The notes under the pieces are model-generated. The model was not told the DNA's origin, ran no database searches, and saw only the letters and a program-made list of their open reading frames with translations. Source: Bradyrhizobium hereditatis (GTDB taxonomy: Bacteria; Pseudomonadota; Alphaproteobacteria; Rhizobiales; Xanthobacteraceae). Taken from it: a stretch of DNA of 64,000 nucleotides. Position numbers and translations under genes: made by a program. Shown one piece after another: positions 50,721 to 61,127 of this stretch (its first letter is position 1; the number at the start of each line of letters is the position of its first letter). Location: assembly GCF_020329435.1 (NCBI RefSeq), contig NZ_JAGKJK010000023.1:1-64000 (forward strand), written 5' to 3'.

Positions 50721-51632
50721 TCACGGCCACGCCGCGTAGGAAGGGCCGCTGCGCGCATGCTCCAACCGGATCTGCCGGCGATAATTTCCCGGCGACGCGC
50801 CGCGATACTTGCGGAAGAAGCGGTTGAAATAGGCGGGATCGCGGAAGCCGAGGCCGTATCCGATCTGCTCGACGGGAAGATCGAGCTGCTGCAGCCGCGT
50901 GCAGGCTTCGCGCAGCAGGCGCTCGTGGATGATCGCGCGCGGGCCGCAACCCTTCTCGCGCTGGCAATGCGCATGCAGCTTGTCGGAGGTGACGCCAAGC
51001 GCGTTGGCGTAGCGCGCGACCGGCCAGCCGTCGCGGTAGTGCAGTTCGACCATCTGCAGGAAATTACCAACCAGCGCCAGACCGCCGCCACGCACGGCCA
51101 TCTCGTCGCGCGCATCGCGCGAGGCGCTAAGCCGCCAGAGCTGCAAGCACAGTAAAAGCAGATGCGAGGAAATCAGCGTCGCGCCGCCAAAACCGGGCAT
51201 GCGTAGCTCAGTCACGATGGCACGGCAGGATTCAGTGACCGTGTCCAGATATGGCGGCAGCACTTCGCCTGCGATCAGCGCGACGCGCTCGGTGGTCCTG
51301 CGCAGATGCAGCGCCTCGGCATTGCCGGCAACGATCTTGATCAGGAAATCATCCTCGACCGACAGCAGAAATCCTTGCGCGCCCGGGCCCACTTCCACCG
51401 TCGCATCGATACCGCCCGGCAGCCAAAGCAAGCTCGGCGCGTCGAGCGCAACGCCGGTCCCCTGCCATGACGCACGGCCGCGATCCGATTGCAGCAGCAA
51501 CAGATGCGCCCGCCGCTCGGACTTCTGGCGGATCACCCACGATCGGGCGGCCAAGGCAGCCGAAAATGCCTCCGCACGCACCGCCAGCGCGATACCGACC
51601 GGCAGTCCGTTCAGGCCCGATAATGCCGACAT
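50721..51632 (-). CDS. AraC-family regulator
   Basis: 303 residues. C-terminal double helix-turn-helix with ARYANALGVTSDKLHAHCQR and PVEQIGYGLGFRDPAYFNRF followed by FRKYRGASPGNYRRQIR. N-terminal cupin-like part for effector or dimer contacts. ATG 51630-51632 preceded by AGGAGG-type site. Divergent from the branched-chain ABC genes and the likely regulator of them. Confidence 0.9.
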   Translation of the reverse strand: MSALSGLNGLPVGIALAVRAEAFSAALAARSWVIRQKSERRAHLLLLQSDRGRASWQGTGVALDAPSLLWLPGGIDATVEVGPGAQGFLLSVEDDFLIKIVAGNAEALHLRRTTERVALIAGEVLPPYLDTVTESCRAIVTELRMPGFGGATLISSHLLLLCLQLWRLSASRDARDEMAVRGGGLALVGNFLQMVELHYRDGWPVARYANALGVTSDKLHAHCQREKGCGPRAIIHERLLREACTRLQQLDLPVEQIGYGLGFRDPAYFNRFFRKYRGASPGNYRRQIRLEHARSGPSYAAWP

Positions 51633-51801
51633 GACCCCGCCTCCTGAGACAATCCGCCGCCAGTAAACCGGGGCCTTCACCAGAAAAGTACAATCTTTCC
51701 CCGGTTTCGTCCAATTCCAAGCCGCCCAGGACCTCCCCTAACGTCAAGGCGATCACGAGCGCCAGCCAATGGCGCCAATCGAAACACCTGGGGAGGAGAA
51801 C

Positions 51802-53028
51802 ATGACGACATTTCTGACGCGGCGCGTCGCCCTGCTGGCGGCCGCCACCTGCGTCGCCACGCTGGGCCTGTCCGCCGCCGCGGAAGCGCAGACCTCGATC
51901 AAAATCGGCTATGCGATCTCGCGCACCGGCCCCAATACCGGCGGCGCGGCCGTCACCACGATTCCCAACTACGAATTGTGGGTGAAGGAAGTGAACGCCG
52001 GCGGGGGCATCAAGCTCGGCGACAAGCGCGTCCCGATCGAGGTCGTGCAGTATGACGACCGCTCCAACGCCGAAGAGGCGGTGCGCGCGCTCGAGCGGCT
52101 GATCAACCAGGACAAGGTCGATTTCATCCTGCCGCCATGGGGCACCGGCCTCAATCTCGCCGTCGGCCCGACGCTCAACCGCGAAGGCTATCCGCACCTC
52201 GCCGCGACCGCCGTCACCGACCGCGCGCCCGAACTCGCCAAGCGCTGGCCGAACAGTTTCTGGCTGCTCGGCACCAGCGGCGATGCCGCCAAGACGCTGG
52301 TCGACCTGCTATCCAAGCTGCGCGACGAAAAGAAGATCGGCGATACCGTAGCGATGGTCAGCATTGCCGACGGCTTCGGCATCGACCTGTCGACCGCGGC
52401 GCGGCCGGCGCTCACCAACGCGAAATTCAAGCTCGCCTACGACAAGAGCTATCCAATCGGCACGCAGGACCTCGCGCCGATCGTCAATGAGATCAAGGCG
52501 CTCAATCCTGACGTCTTCATCGCGTTCAGCTATCCGCCGGATACGCTGGCGCTGACCGAGCAATCACGGATCGCCGGCTTCAATCCGAAAGTGTTCTATA
52601 CCGGCGTCGGCACCGCCTTCCCGCTCTACAAGCAGAAGTTCGGCAAGAACACCGAAGGCGTCATGGGCATCGGCGGCTGGAGCGGCGACAGCCCGGCGAT
52701 CAAGGACTACCTCGCCCGCCACAAGGCCTCCGCCGCCAACGGCGCCGAGCCGGATCGCTGGGCGAGCGCGGTTACCTATGCCAGCCTGCAGATGCTGCAA
52801 CAGGCGATCGAACGCGTCGGCAAGGTCGACCGCGCCGCCGTCATCAAGGACCTGCAGACCGGCACGTTCGACACCGTGATCGGCAAGGTCAAGCTCGAGA
52901 ACAACATGCCGACCCGCTACTGGTGGGTCGGCCAGTGGCAGGACGGTGAGTTCTACGGCATCGCTCCGGCGAAGAACGAAGGTGCGCGCACCGCGATCGT
53001 GCCGAAGCCGGCGTGGGTGGCGCCCTAA
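51802..53028 (+). CDS. Branched-chain-amino-acid-type ABC transporter binding protein (LivK-like)
   Basis: 408 residues with a Sec signal (MTTFLTRRVALLAAATCVAT; cleavage after AEA). Peripla_BP_6 fold: IKIGYAISRTGPNTGGAAVT and KVDFILPPWGTGLNLAVGPT. Ligand not inferable; such proteins also bind aromatic acids. GGGGAGGAGAAC precedes the ATG. First gene of a five-gene importer followed by aldehyde dehydrogenase. Confidence 0.92.
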   Translation: MTTFLTRRVALLAAATCVATLGLSAAAEAQTSIKIGYAISRTGPNTGGAAVTTIPNYELWVKEVNAGGGIKLGDKRVPIEVVQYDDRSNAEEAVRALERLINQDKVDFILPPWGTGLNLAVGPTLNREGYPHLAATAVTDRAPELAKRWPNSFWLLGTSGDAAKTLVDLLSKLRDEKKIGDTVAMVSIADGFGIDLSTAARPALTNAKFKLAYDKSYPIGTQDLAPIVNEIKALNPDVFIAFSYPPDTLALTEQSRIAGFNPKVFYTGVGTAFPLYKQKFGKNTEGVMGIGGWSGDSPAIKDYLARHKASAANGAEPDRWASAVTYASLQMLQQAIERVGKVDRAAVIKDLQTGTFDTVIGKVKLENNMPTRYWWVGQWQDGEFYGIAPAKNEGARTAIVPKPAWVAP

Positions 53029-53058
53029 CATCACGTTAGCGAGACGGCCGGCCACGCC

Positions 53059-53928
53059 ATGACCAACGCCATTCTGACCGGCCTGATGCTGGGCGGCATG
53101 TATGCGCTCATCGCCATGGGGCTCACGCTCCAGTACGGCGTTGCGCGCATCATGAATCTCTCTTACGGCGAGTTCCTGATCGCCGCCGCCTTTGCATCGC
53201 ACTGGCTGTTCACGGGCTGGGCGGTCAGTCCGTTTGTCGGGCTGGTGTTGGTCGTCCCCCTCGCCTTCGTGCTGAACTTTGCGATCTATAAATTGCTGCT
53301 GACACCGCTGGTGCGTCGCGCGCCGAACCGCGACGCGCTCGAGGTCGACAGCATTCTCGCGACCTTCGGGCTCACCTTCGTGATTCAAGGCTCGATGCTC
53401 GCGCTGTTCGGCGGCGCCTACTACAGCTATTCCTTCCTCGCCTTTCCGGTGCAGTTCCTCGGCGAGACGGTGGCGGCCAACCGGCTCGCCGCGCTCGGGA
53501 TCACCATCCTGCTCGGCCTCGCGCTCTATCTGGCGCTGACACGAACCCGGGCCGGCACGGCGGTTCGCGCCGTCGCCGTCGATCCCTTTGCCGCCCAGCT
53601 CGTCGCCATCAACGTTCCGCAAGCTTCCGCCCTGACCTTTGCACTAGGTGGCGCGCTGGTGGCCGCGGCGGGCGTGCTGGTCAGCACATTCCTCACCTTC
53701 AGCGCGTCATCCGGCGTGGTCTTCACCATGAAGGCTCTGATCGTGGTCGTGATGGGCGGCGTCGGTAACATGCTGGGCTGCCTGGTCGCGGGCCTTGCTC
53801 TTGGCCTCAGCGAGGCGCTGGTCGCCTCCTATGTCGATCCCGGCCTCACGCTGGCCGTCAACTTCGCGCTGTTTCTCGCCGTGCTGCTGGTGAAGCCGGC
53901 CGGCCTGTTTGGCAGGGCGACGCGATGA
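53059..53928 (+). CDS. Branched-chain ABC transporter permease (LivH-type)
   Basis: 289 residues, hydrophobic, opening GLMLGGMYALIAMGLTLQYG, typical for LivH. It ends with an ATGA overlap with the LivM-type gene. Forms half of the inner membrane channel. Confidence 0.93.
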   Translation: MTNAILTGLMLGGMYALIAMGLTLQYGVARIMNLSYGEFLIAAAFASHWLFTGWAVSPFVGLVLVVPLAFVLNFAIYKLLLTPLVRRAPNRDALEVDSILATFGLTFVIQGSMLALFGGAYYSYSFLAFPVQFLGETVAANRLAALGITILLGLALYLALTRTRAGTAVRAVAVDPFAAQLVAINVPQASALTFALGGALVAAAGVLVSTFLTFSASSGVVFTMKALIVVVMGGVGNMLGCLVAGLALGLSEALVASYVDPGLTLAVNFALFLAVLLVKPAGLFGRATR

Positions 53929-54866
53929 GCGCGCGTATTGCCGGTATCGGTTCTCTGGCGCTGGCAGCGATCGCGCTGCTGGCATTCGTGCCGCGTCTTG
54001 GCAACGCCTATTATCTCGCGCTTTCCATCAGCCTGCTGCAGTACACGGTGCTGGCGACCGCCTGGGGAATGTTTTCGGGCCCGACGCGCTACGTTTCGCT
54101 GGCAACGACCGCCTTCTTCGGCGTCGGCGCTTATACCGTGGCCGTGCTTGGCGAGATATTGCCCTGGCCGCTCGTGCTGCTGATCGCCGCGGCGCTCGGC
54201 GCCATGGTGGCAGGCGTCGTCGGACTATCGACGCTGCGCCTGAGCGGCGTCTACTTCGTCATCTTCACGTTTGGATTGACCGAACTGATCCGCCAACTCG
54301 TGGTCTGGTTCGAGGTCAACAAGTCGCGCGTGCTCGGCCGCTATGTCTTCGTCAACATCACCCAAGCCGATATTTACTGGCAGTTGCTGGCGCTGACCGC
54401 CGCGGTGTTCCTGCTTGGCTGGCTGATCGCGCGCTCGCGGCTCGGCTTTGCGCTACGGGTGATCGGCGAAGACGAGACCGTCGCAAAACATTGCGGGATC
54501 AACACCACCTTCGCCAAGGTCGCGCTGTTTACGATCAGCGCCACGATCATGACGCTGGTCGGCGCGATCATGGCGCCGCGCTGGACCTATATCGAACCGT
54601 CGATCGCCTTCAATTCGATGATCTCGTTTCAGGTGCTGATCATGGCGCTGCTCGGCGGCGCGCACCGGCTGTGGGGGCCGGTGCTTGGCGCCATCCCGCT
54701 CACCCTCTTGTTCGAGCTCCTGAGCGCGCGCTTTCCGAACACATTCACGATCATCCTCGGCTGCATCTTCCTTGTGATCGTCTACATGCTGCCGCGGGGT
54801 GTGGCGGGCTTGTTCGAGAGGCGATCGGCGCCATCAGCCAAAACCACGCAACGGGTGACCGCATGA
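53925..54866 (+). CDS. Branched-chain ABC transporter permease (LivM-type)
   Basis: 313 residues with LivM motifs FRGVYF-like LRLSGVYFVIFTFGLTELIR and RWTYIEPSIAFNSMISFQVL. ATGA overlaps link it to both neighbours, so stoichiometric translation is likely. Confidence 0.93.
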   Translation: MSARIAGIGSLALAAIALLAFVPRLGNAYYLALSISLLQYTVLATAWGMFSGPTRYVSLATTAFFGVGAYTVAVLGEILPWPLVLLIAAALGAMVAGVVGLSTLRLSGVYFVIFTFGLTELIRQLVVWFEVNKSRVLGRYVFVNITQADIYWQLLALTAAVFLLGWLIARSRLGFALRVIGEDETVAKHCGINTTFAKVALFTISATIMTLVGAIMAPRWTYIEPSIAFNSMISFQVLIMALLGGAHRLWGPVLGAIPLTLLFELLSARFPNTFTIILGCIFLVIVYMLPRGVAGLFERRSAPSAKTTQRVTA

Positions 54867-55612
54867 GCTCCGACGGCGGGACACCAGTGCTGGCGGTCAA
54901 CGGACTACGGCGCGCGTTCGGCGGGCTCGTCGCGGTCAACGATCTTGGCTTCGAAGTCGCCCTGGGCGAAATCATGGGCCTGCTCGGCCCCAACGGCTCC
55001 GGCAAAACGACGGCGCTCAACCTGATGTCTGGCGTGCTGCGTCCCGATGCCGGCACTATCCGCCTGATGGGCCAGGATATCGCGGGCCTTGCCTCGTACC
55101 GGATCGCGCGGCTTGGCCTGGCGCGAACGTTCCAACTCGTCCGCGTGCTCGATGGCATGGACTGCCGCGAGAACATCAGGGCGGGGCTGGCGTTTCAGAA
55201 ACCTCACTTGACCGCCGCCGAGGCCGAGCTTCGGATCGGCGCCCTACTCGCGCGCGTCGGCCTTGCCGGCCATGACCAGCGGCCGGCGGCCGATCTCACC
55301 TATATCGACCGCAAGCGGCTGGAGCTCGCCCGCGCCCTTGCCGCCAAGCCACGGCTGCTGCTGCTCGACGAATGGCTCGCCGGGCTCAATCCATCCGAGC
55401 TTGCAATCGGCATCGACCTGATCCGATCACTGCGGGCAGACGGCATCACCATCGTGCTGGTCGAGCATGTGATGAGCGCGGTTCGCGCGCTGTGCGACCG
55501 CTGCATCGTCATGAGCAGCGGCCGCAAGATCGCCGAAGGCTTGACCGCGGACGTGCTGAGCGATGCGGCGGTGGTCAAGGCCTATCTCGGCGGAGTGGCC
55601 GCCGATGCTTGA
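54863..55612 (+). CDS. Branched-chain ABC transporter ATPase (LivG-type)
   Basis: 249 residues. Walker A GPNGSGKTT, signature replaced by LTYIDRKRLELARALA, Walker B LLLLDEWLAGLNPSE and H-loop LVEHVM. The altered signature (no SGGQ) is common in this LivG branch. ATG at 54863 overlaps LivM stop. Confidence 0.92.
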   Translation: MSSDGGTPVLAVNGLRRAFGGLVAVNDLGFEVALGEIMGLLGPNGSGKTTALNLMSGVLRPDAGTIRLMGQDIAGLASYRIARLGLARTFQLVRVLDGMDCRENIRAGLAFQKPHLTAAEAELRIGALLARVGLAGHDQRPAADLTYIDRKRLELARALAAKPRLLLLDEWLAGLNPSELAIGIDLIRSLRADGITIVLVEHVMSAVRALCDRCIVMSSGRKIAEGLTADVLSDAAVVKAYLGGVAADA

Positions 55613-56336
55613 GGTCGCAAATCTCAGCCTAACTTACGGCCTCCACCGCGCACTCGACGGTGTCGCCCTCAACGTCGGGCGCGGCGAGATCGTCACGATC
55701 CTCGGCGCCAACGGCGCCGGCAAGACCTCGCTGCTGAAGGCCATCGCCGGCGTGGTGCGTACACTTCCGGGCAAGCAGGTGCGCCTTGGCGGCCGCGATA
55801 TCTCCGCGCTCGCCGCGCACGACATCGTCGAGAACGGACTGGCACTGGTGCCCGAGGGGCGCGGCATCTTCGGCGACCTCACGGTGAAGGAAAATCTCCT
55901 GCTCGGTGCCAATCCGAAGCGCGCGCGCGACGGCGAAGCAGCGCGGCGCGAGCAGGTGCTCGAACTTTTTCCGCGTCTGCGCGAACGCGCCGCCCAGATC
56001 GCGCGCACCATGAGCGGCGGCGAACAGCAGATGCTCGCCATTGGCCGTGCGTTAATGTCCAATCCGGACATCTTGCTGCTCGATGAACCGTCGCTCGGGC
56101 TCTCGCCAGCGATGGTGCAGGAGCTGTTCGCCACGCTGAGACGGGTGCGCGAAGCCGGCGTCGGCTTGCTGCTCGTCGAGCAGAACGCGCAGGAGAGTCT
56201 GCGCATCGCCGACCGCGGCTATGTGCTCGAAAACGGCATCATCGTCGGCCACGGCACGGCCGATCAGCTGAAATCCGATCCCGCCGTCCAGCGCGCCTAT
56301 CTCGGCGGCGCACCGGCCGCCACACCATCATCGTAA
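55605..56336 (+). CDS. Branched-chain ABC transporter ATPase (LivF-type)
   Basis: 243 residues. Walker A GANGAGKTS, LivF-typical ALVPEGRGIFGDLTVKENL, signature MSGGEQQMLAIGRAL, Walker B ILLLDEPSLGLSP. Overlaps LivG by 8 nt. Completes the importer. Confidence 0.94.
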   Translation: MLEVANLSLTYGLHRALDGVALNVGRGEIVTILGANGAGKTSLLKAIAGVVRTLPGKQVRLGGRDISALAAHDIVENGLALVPEGRGIFGDLTVKENLLLGANPKRARDGEAARREQVLELFPRLRERAAQIARTMSGGEQQMLAIGRALMSNPDILLLDEPSLGLSPAMVQELFATLRRVREAGVGLLLVEQNAQESLRIADRGYVLENGIIVGHGTADQLKSDPAVQRAYLGGAPAATPSS

Positions 56337-56358
56337 CGCACAGCCGAAGGAGAGAACC

Positions 56359-57810
56359 ATGTACGAAATCTCGCTGCTGCTCGAGAGCAAGGATGTCCCG
56401 GCGTCGAACGGCGCGACGTTCGATCGCCTCAATCCAGTCACCGGCGATCTCGCCAGCCGCGCCGCGGCGGCCCAGCTCGCGGACGCCAAGCGCGCGGCCG
56501 ATACCGCCGCTGCTGCCTTCCCGGCATGGTCTGCCACCGGCCCTAGCGCCCGCCGTGCGATCCTGCTCAAGGCCGCCGACTTACTGGCGTCGAAGACGTC
56601 GCAATTCGTTGAGCTGATGGCGGCCGAAACTGGGGCGACAGCCGGCTGGGCCGGGTTCAACGTTCATCTCGCCGCCGGCATGCTGCGCGAGGCGGCGGCG
56701 ATGACCACGCAGATCTCGGGCGAAGTCATTCCATCCGATAAGCCGGGCTGCATCGCGATGGCGGTGCGCCAGCCGGCAGGCGTGGTGCTGAGCATGGCGC
56801 CGTGGAATGCACCGGTCATTCTCGGCGTGCGCGCGATCGCGCTGCCGCTCGCCTGCGGCAACACCGTCGTGCTGAAGGCCTCCGAAATCTGCCCGGGCAC
56901 CCATCGGATGATTGCCGAATGCCTGCGCGACGCCGGGTTGCCGCCGGGCGTACTCAACGTCATCACCAACGCGCCGGAAGACGCCCCTGCCCTGATCGAG
57001 ACGCTGATCGGCCATCCCGCGGTACGCCGGGTCAATTTCACGGGCTCAACGCGCGTGGGTCGCATCATCGCGCAGGTGGCGGCGAAATATCTGAAGCCCG
57101 CCCTGCTCGAACTCGGCGGCAAGGCGCCGATGATCGTGCTCGACGATGCCGATATCGACGCGGCGGTTGCCGCTGCGGCCTTCGGCGCCTTCATGAACCA
57201 GGGGCAGATCTGCATGTCGACCGAGCGTCTCGTCGTCGACGAGAAGATCGCCGACGCCTTCGTGACCAAGCTCGCGGCAAAAGCAGGATCGCTGGTCGCC
57301 GGCGATCCCCGCAAGGGCAATGCGCCGCTTGGATCCTTGATCGGCACTGATGCCGCGGCGCGCATCCAGGCCCTGATCAACGATGCCGTCAGCAAGGGCG
57401 CCAAGGTGGTTGCAGGCGGACGCAGCGAGGGCACGCTGATGTCGGCAACCGTGATCGACGGCGTCAACTCGTCGATGCGCATCTATGGCGAGGAGTCGTT
57501 CGGCCCGGTGGTCTGCGTCGTGCGCGTCAACGGCGTGGATGAAGCCGTTCGGGTCGCCAATGACACGGAATATGGGCTGTCGGCCGCTGTGTTCAGCCGC
57601 GACATCCCCCGTGCGTTGGAGGTCGCCAAGCGCATCGATTCCGGTATCTGCCACGTCAACGGGCCCACCGTTCACGACGAGGCGCAAATGCCGTTCGGCG
57701 GCGTCAAGGCTTCAGGCTATGGGCGCTTCGGCGGCAAGGCGGGTATCGCCGAGTTCACCGAGCTGCGCTGGATCACCATCGAGACGGGACCGCAGCACTA
57801 TCCGATCTAG
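56359..57810 (+). CDS. NAD(P)-dependent aldehyde dehydrogenase (vanillin/salicylaldehyde-like)
   Basis: 483 residues. Catalytic C285 in NQGQICMSTER, general base E251 in LLELGGKAPMIV, and NFTGSTRVGR (226-235). MYEISLLLESKD start and the QICMS motif resemble aromatic aldehyde dehydrogenases of the Vdh/DoxF group. Starts 22 nt after LivF; likely processes the imported compound or its product. Its TAG stop shares the bases CTAG with the opposite-strand tonB stop. Confidence 0.88.
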   Translation: MYEISLLLESKDVPASNGATFDRLNPVTGDLASRAAAAQLADAKRAADTAAAAFPAWSATGPSARRAILLKAADLLASKTSQFVELMAAETGATAGWAGFNVHLAAGMLREAAAMTTQISGEVIPSDKPGCIAMAVRQPAGVVLSMAPWNAPVILGVRAIALPLACGNTVVLKASEICPGTHRMIAECLRDAGLPPGVLNVITNAPEDAPALIETLIGHPAVRRVNFTGSTRVGRIIAQVAAKYLKPALLELGGKAPMIVLDDADIDAAVAAAAFGAFMNQGQICMSTERLVVDEKIADAFVTKLAAKAGSLVAGDPRKGNAPLGSLIGTDAAARIQALINDAVSKGAKVVAGGRSEGTLMSATVIDGVNSSMRIYGEESFGPVVCVVRVNGVDEAVRVANDTEYGLSAAVFSRDIPRALEVAKRIDSGICHVNGPTVHDEAQMPFGGVKASGYGRFGGKAGIAEFTELRWITIETGPQHYPI

Positions 57811-58616
57811 CGGGAAGCGCGGGCGTCACTCTTGTTCTTGACGCGGAAAATCACCGGCAGGGTGAAGGTCAGGCCTTCGTCGGCGATGACAGGCGGCGGC
57901 ATCGGCACTGGATCGGAGCGCCGCACCATCGCCAGCGCCGCCTCGTCAAAGGCCGGATCGCCGGAGCCCTTTTCGATGTCGGTCGAGAGCACGTGGCCCA
58001 TGCGGTCGAGGGTAAAGCGAACCTGGATCTCGGCGGATTTCTGCTGCCGCTCCTTCGGATAGCGCTTGTGCTTGTCGAGATGCGCGACCAGCTCCTTCTG
58101 CCATGTCGCGCGTATACGCCGCGCGCTCTCACCGGTGCCGATCGCGGGCGCGACGGAACGTTGCCCTTCCGGCATTTCCTCGGAACTCGGTGTCGCGGTC
58201 GCCTCCGAGGCGACCGACTCGGGGGACGCCTGCGTCTGCACCGCCGCGATCTTCGGGTCGTCCTCTTTCGGTTTCTTGGACTCGGTCTCCGTCACCACCC
58301 GATCGGCCTCTTCGGGCTCGGTCGGCTTGTCCTGCGGCAGATCGGTTTCCTTCGCCTCCGCATTCTGCTCTGGAAGCGGCGGCGAGTGCGCGGCAGCATC
58401 GGTGTCCGGCCCCGGCGGCAGGTCGGTCACCTCGCGGCGCACGGCGGCCATTTCGAGCCCGACCTCGATCGCCGTCGCGCCGAGGGCGTCATCGGCCTCT
58501 ACGGTCTGCAAATGCGCAATCGCCAGCGCTGCGCCGCCGACGTGGAGCGCGAACGCGATCACCGCGGCTGTAATCCAGAGCCGCCGGGAGGGTTTTTGGT
58601 CATCGAGCCCGGTCAA
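57807..58616 (-). CDS. tonB: TonB energy transducer
   Basis: 269 residues: N-terminal span with a His (WITAAVIAFALHVGGAALAI), long Pro/Glu/Lys-rich periplasmic spacer, C-terminal TonB domain (KRYPKERQQKSAEIQVRFTL). Transmits proton-motive force to outer-membrane receptors. ATGA overlap with exbD. Convergent with the aldehyde dehydrogenase gene (4-nt overlap). Confidence 0.92.
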   Translation of the reverse strand: MTGLDDQKPSRRLWITAAVIAFALHVGGAALAIAHLQTVEADDALGATAIEVGLEMAAVRREVTDLPPGPDTDAAAHSPPLPEQNAEAKETDLPQDKPTEPEEADRVVTETESKKPKEDDPKIAAVQTQASPESVASEATATPSSEEMPEGQRSVAPAIGTGESARRIRATWQKELVAHLDKHKRYPKERQQKSAEIQVRFTLDRMGHVLSTDIEKGSGDPAFDEAALAMVRRSDPVPMPPPVIADEGLTFTLPVIFRVKNKSDARASR

Positions 58617-59080
58617 GGTTTTGCCGGCGCAGCTTGCGCCGCCGCTGCTTCGGGAACGCCTTCGAGCGCAACCAGCTTGAGCTTGGAATAGCCGCCGGCG
58701 CGCAGGATTTCGAGCACGTTCATCAACTCGCCATAGGGTACGGCGCGGTCGGCACGCAAGAAGATGTAACGCTCCTTGCTGGCGTCCGGCATCGCATCGA
58801 GCGAGCGCACCAGATCGACGCGCTTGACCATGTCCTCCCCGATCGCAACCGAGAGATCCGGCTTGATGCTCACATAGGTCGGCTTGTCCGGCTTCTTCTG
58901 CGGGGTGGCGGTCGATGTCGGCAGATCGATCGGCAGGTCGACCGTCGAGAGCGGCGCCGCCACCATGAAGATGATCAGGAGAACCAGAATGACGTCGATG
59001 AATGGCGTGACGTTGATCTCGTGCGATTCCGCGAAATCGCTGTCGTCGTCGTGGTCATGTTCTGCGATCGAGGCGCCCAT
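58613..59080 (-). CDS. exbD: ExbD, TonB-system accessory protein
   Basis: 155 residues; one membrane span with the essential Asp, D29, in INVTPFIDVILVLLIIFMVA, then a periplasmic domain. Charged N-terminus DHDDDSDF. Starts 3 nt after exbB ends. Part of the proton channel with ExbB. Confidence 0.93.
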   Translation of the reverse strand: MGASIAEHDHDDDSDFAESHEINVTPFIDVILVLLIIFMVAAPLSTVDLPIDLPTSTATPQKKPDKPTYVSIKPDLSVAIGEDMVKRVDLVRSLDAMPDASKERYIFLRADRAVPYGELMNVLEILRAGGYSKLKLVALEGVPEAAAAQAAPAKP

Positions 59081-59083
59081 CGC

Positions 59084-60045
<962 letters not shown>

Positions 60046-60049
<4 letters not shown>

Positions 60050-60760
60050 ACTTCGGCCCAGTAGCGGATCAGGTTGTGATAGGTACCGGTCAATTTGACC
60101 GTTTCGGGGTCGTCTCGTCCCAGCCGCTCTACCAGGGCCTGAATCGAGGTATCGAGATCGAAGATCAGGCTCCGGGCATGTGCATCCCGTACCACGCTCT
60201 GCAGCCGGAAAAAAGATGCCACCCCCATACACCGGACGACCGGCGTGACCAGATGCAAGCTAGACGCAGGATAAAGCACGTCGTCCCCGGCTGCGAGTTT
60301 GAGTTCGTGGGAACCGGCGAGGTCCTCCATCACCGGCTCGCCGCCCTCGTACTCATCGGGGATCCGCAAGCCAGTGAGCCGATCTCCCCTCACCGCATTG
60401 TCGACATGGAGGCCAAAATGGTGCCCGTCATAGGCCGCGTAGCGGTTAATTAGCGGCGGAACGATCTGCAGCGGGATCGCGCCTCGGTGCGCCGGCGGCG
60501 AACATCGTCGCACCGCGGTGGAGCGCGTCGCAATAGAGCTTGTCGGTGAGTTTCTCGCGCTGAGTTTCATGATCCAGTTCTTGTCGATCTTCTTCTCGAC
60601 AAGGGCGTCGAAGCGCCCAGTCGCTCGGGAGCAGCGTGCCAGCACTGGCACCGAAAGCATCCTTGCACTTCGGCGCCAGAGAACGGCGCCACCAATTCGC
60701 AGCAATCGACATGCTGCGAACGGTCCCGCGGTAGGTACCGAGCGAAAGATTTTGGGTCAA
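60046..60760 (-). pseudogene. piuC: Decayed PiuC/YbiX-type Fe(II)-dependent PKHD hydroxylase
   Basis: The C-terminal part ([60 protein letters not shown]) keeps the HxD iron pair and the distal His. Relative to intact homologues of about 226 residues, about 10-12 residues between [11 protein letters not shown] and PDEYEGG are missing. The N-terminal half is split between two frames: [20 protein letters not shown] and [14 protein letters not shown] read in one frame, [14 protein letters not shown] in the other. Gene order hydroxylase-exbB-exbD-tonB is the usual one, so this was its first gene. Frameshifts could also be sequencing error. Confidence 0.8.
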
Positions 60761-60842
60761 CGCGCTTGGACAAATAGTCCGGTTAAAACCGCAGAGATCA
60801 CAGCGATTCTAATCTGCAGTTTGAAACGGCTCCAAAGAATAC

Positions 60843-60859
60843 TTTGTAAGGGTTCTAAA
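60843..60859 (-). promoter_or_regulatory. Irr-type iron control element
   Basis: TTTGTAAGGGTTCTAAA matches the rhizobial ICE consensus TTTRGAAYNRTTCYAAA at 15 of 17 positions. It is about 80-100 nt upstream of the hydroxylase/exbB/exbD/tonB operon. Suggests regulation by Irr according to heme/iron status. Confidence 0.6.
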
Positions 60860-61087
60860 GAGACAGCTTTGATCTCATCGCGAAGGTCGGTGAGGAATCG
60901 CAAACGATCAGGCAAGTCTTTCGCGCGCCCGCGACCGCGTATTCACCTTGCACAAAAACTCGCGCCACAGATCACGCAAGATTTTTTCGGCGGCGCGGAA
61001 TCATGCCCACCGCAGCGTCAAACCTTTCCAATTGTTTAGGATTCTCAACCCTTAGTGTTTGTACTCGATAAGCGTGCGGACGTTATA

Positions 61088-61100
61088 CCGGCAGTGCCGG
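61088..61100. promoter_or_regulatory. 13-bp palindrome before RND operon
   Basis: CCGGCA and TGCCGG flank a single G, 27 nt before the adaptor ATG. Possible operator or leader hairpin; GGGGGAAC that follows overlaps a weak ribosome site. Confidence 0.3.
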
Positions 61101-61127
61101 GGGAACTCCTTCAATCGATGAGCATGC

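Larger units (their letters stand above)
60761..61127. other. 367-nt gap with iron-control box between iron and efflux operons
   Basis: No coding sequence recognised and no remnant of a TonB-dependent receptor. Contains the Irr-like box at 60843-60859 and a palindrome at 61088-61100. Confidence 0.6.

Noticed and set aside
53909-54862. Upstream extension of the LivG frame
   Set aside because: Lies within the LivM gene in another frame; LivG starts at 54863 with an ATGA overlap.
54863-55612. LivG-type ATPase judged defective because SGGQ is missing
   Set aside because: The DRKRLELARAL form is common in this family branch, and Walker A, Walker B and His are intact.
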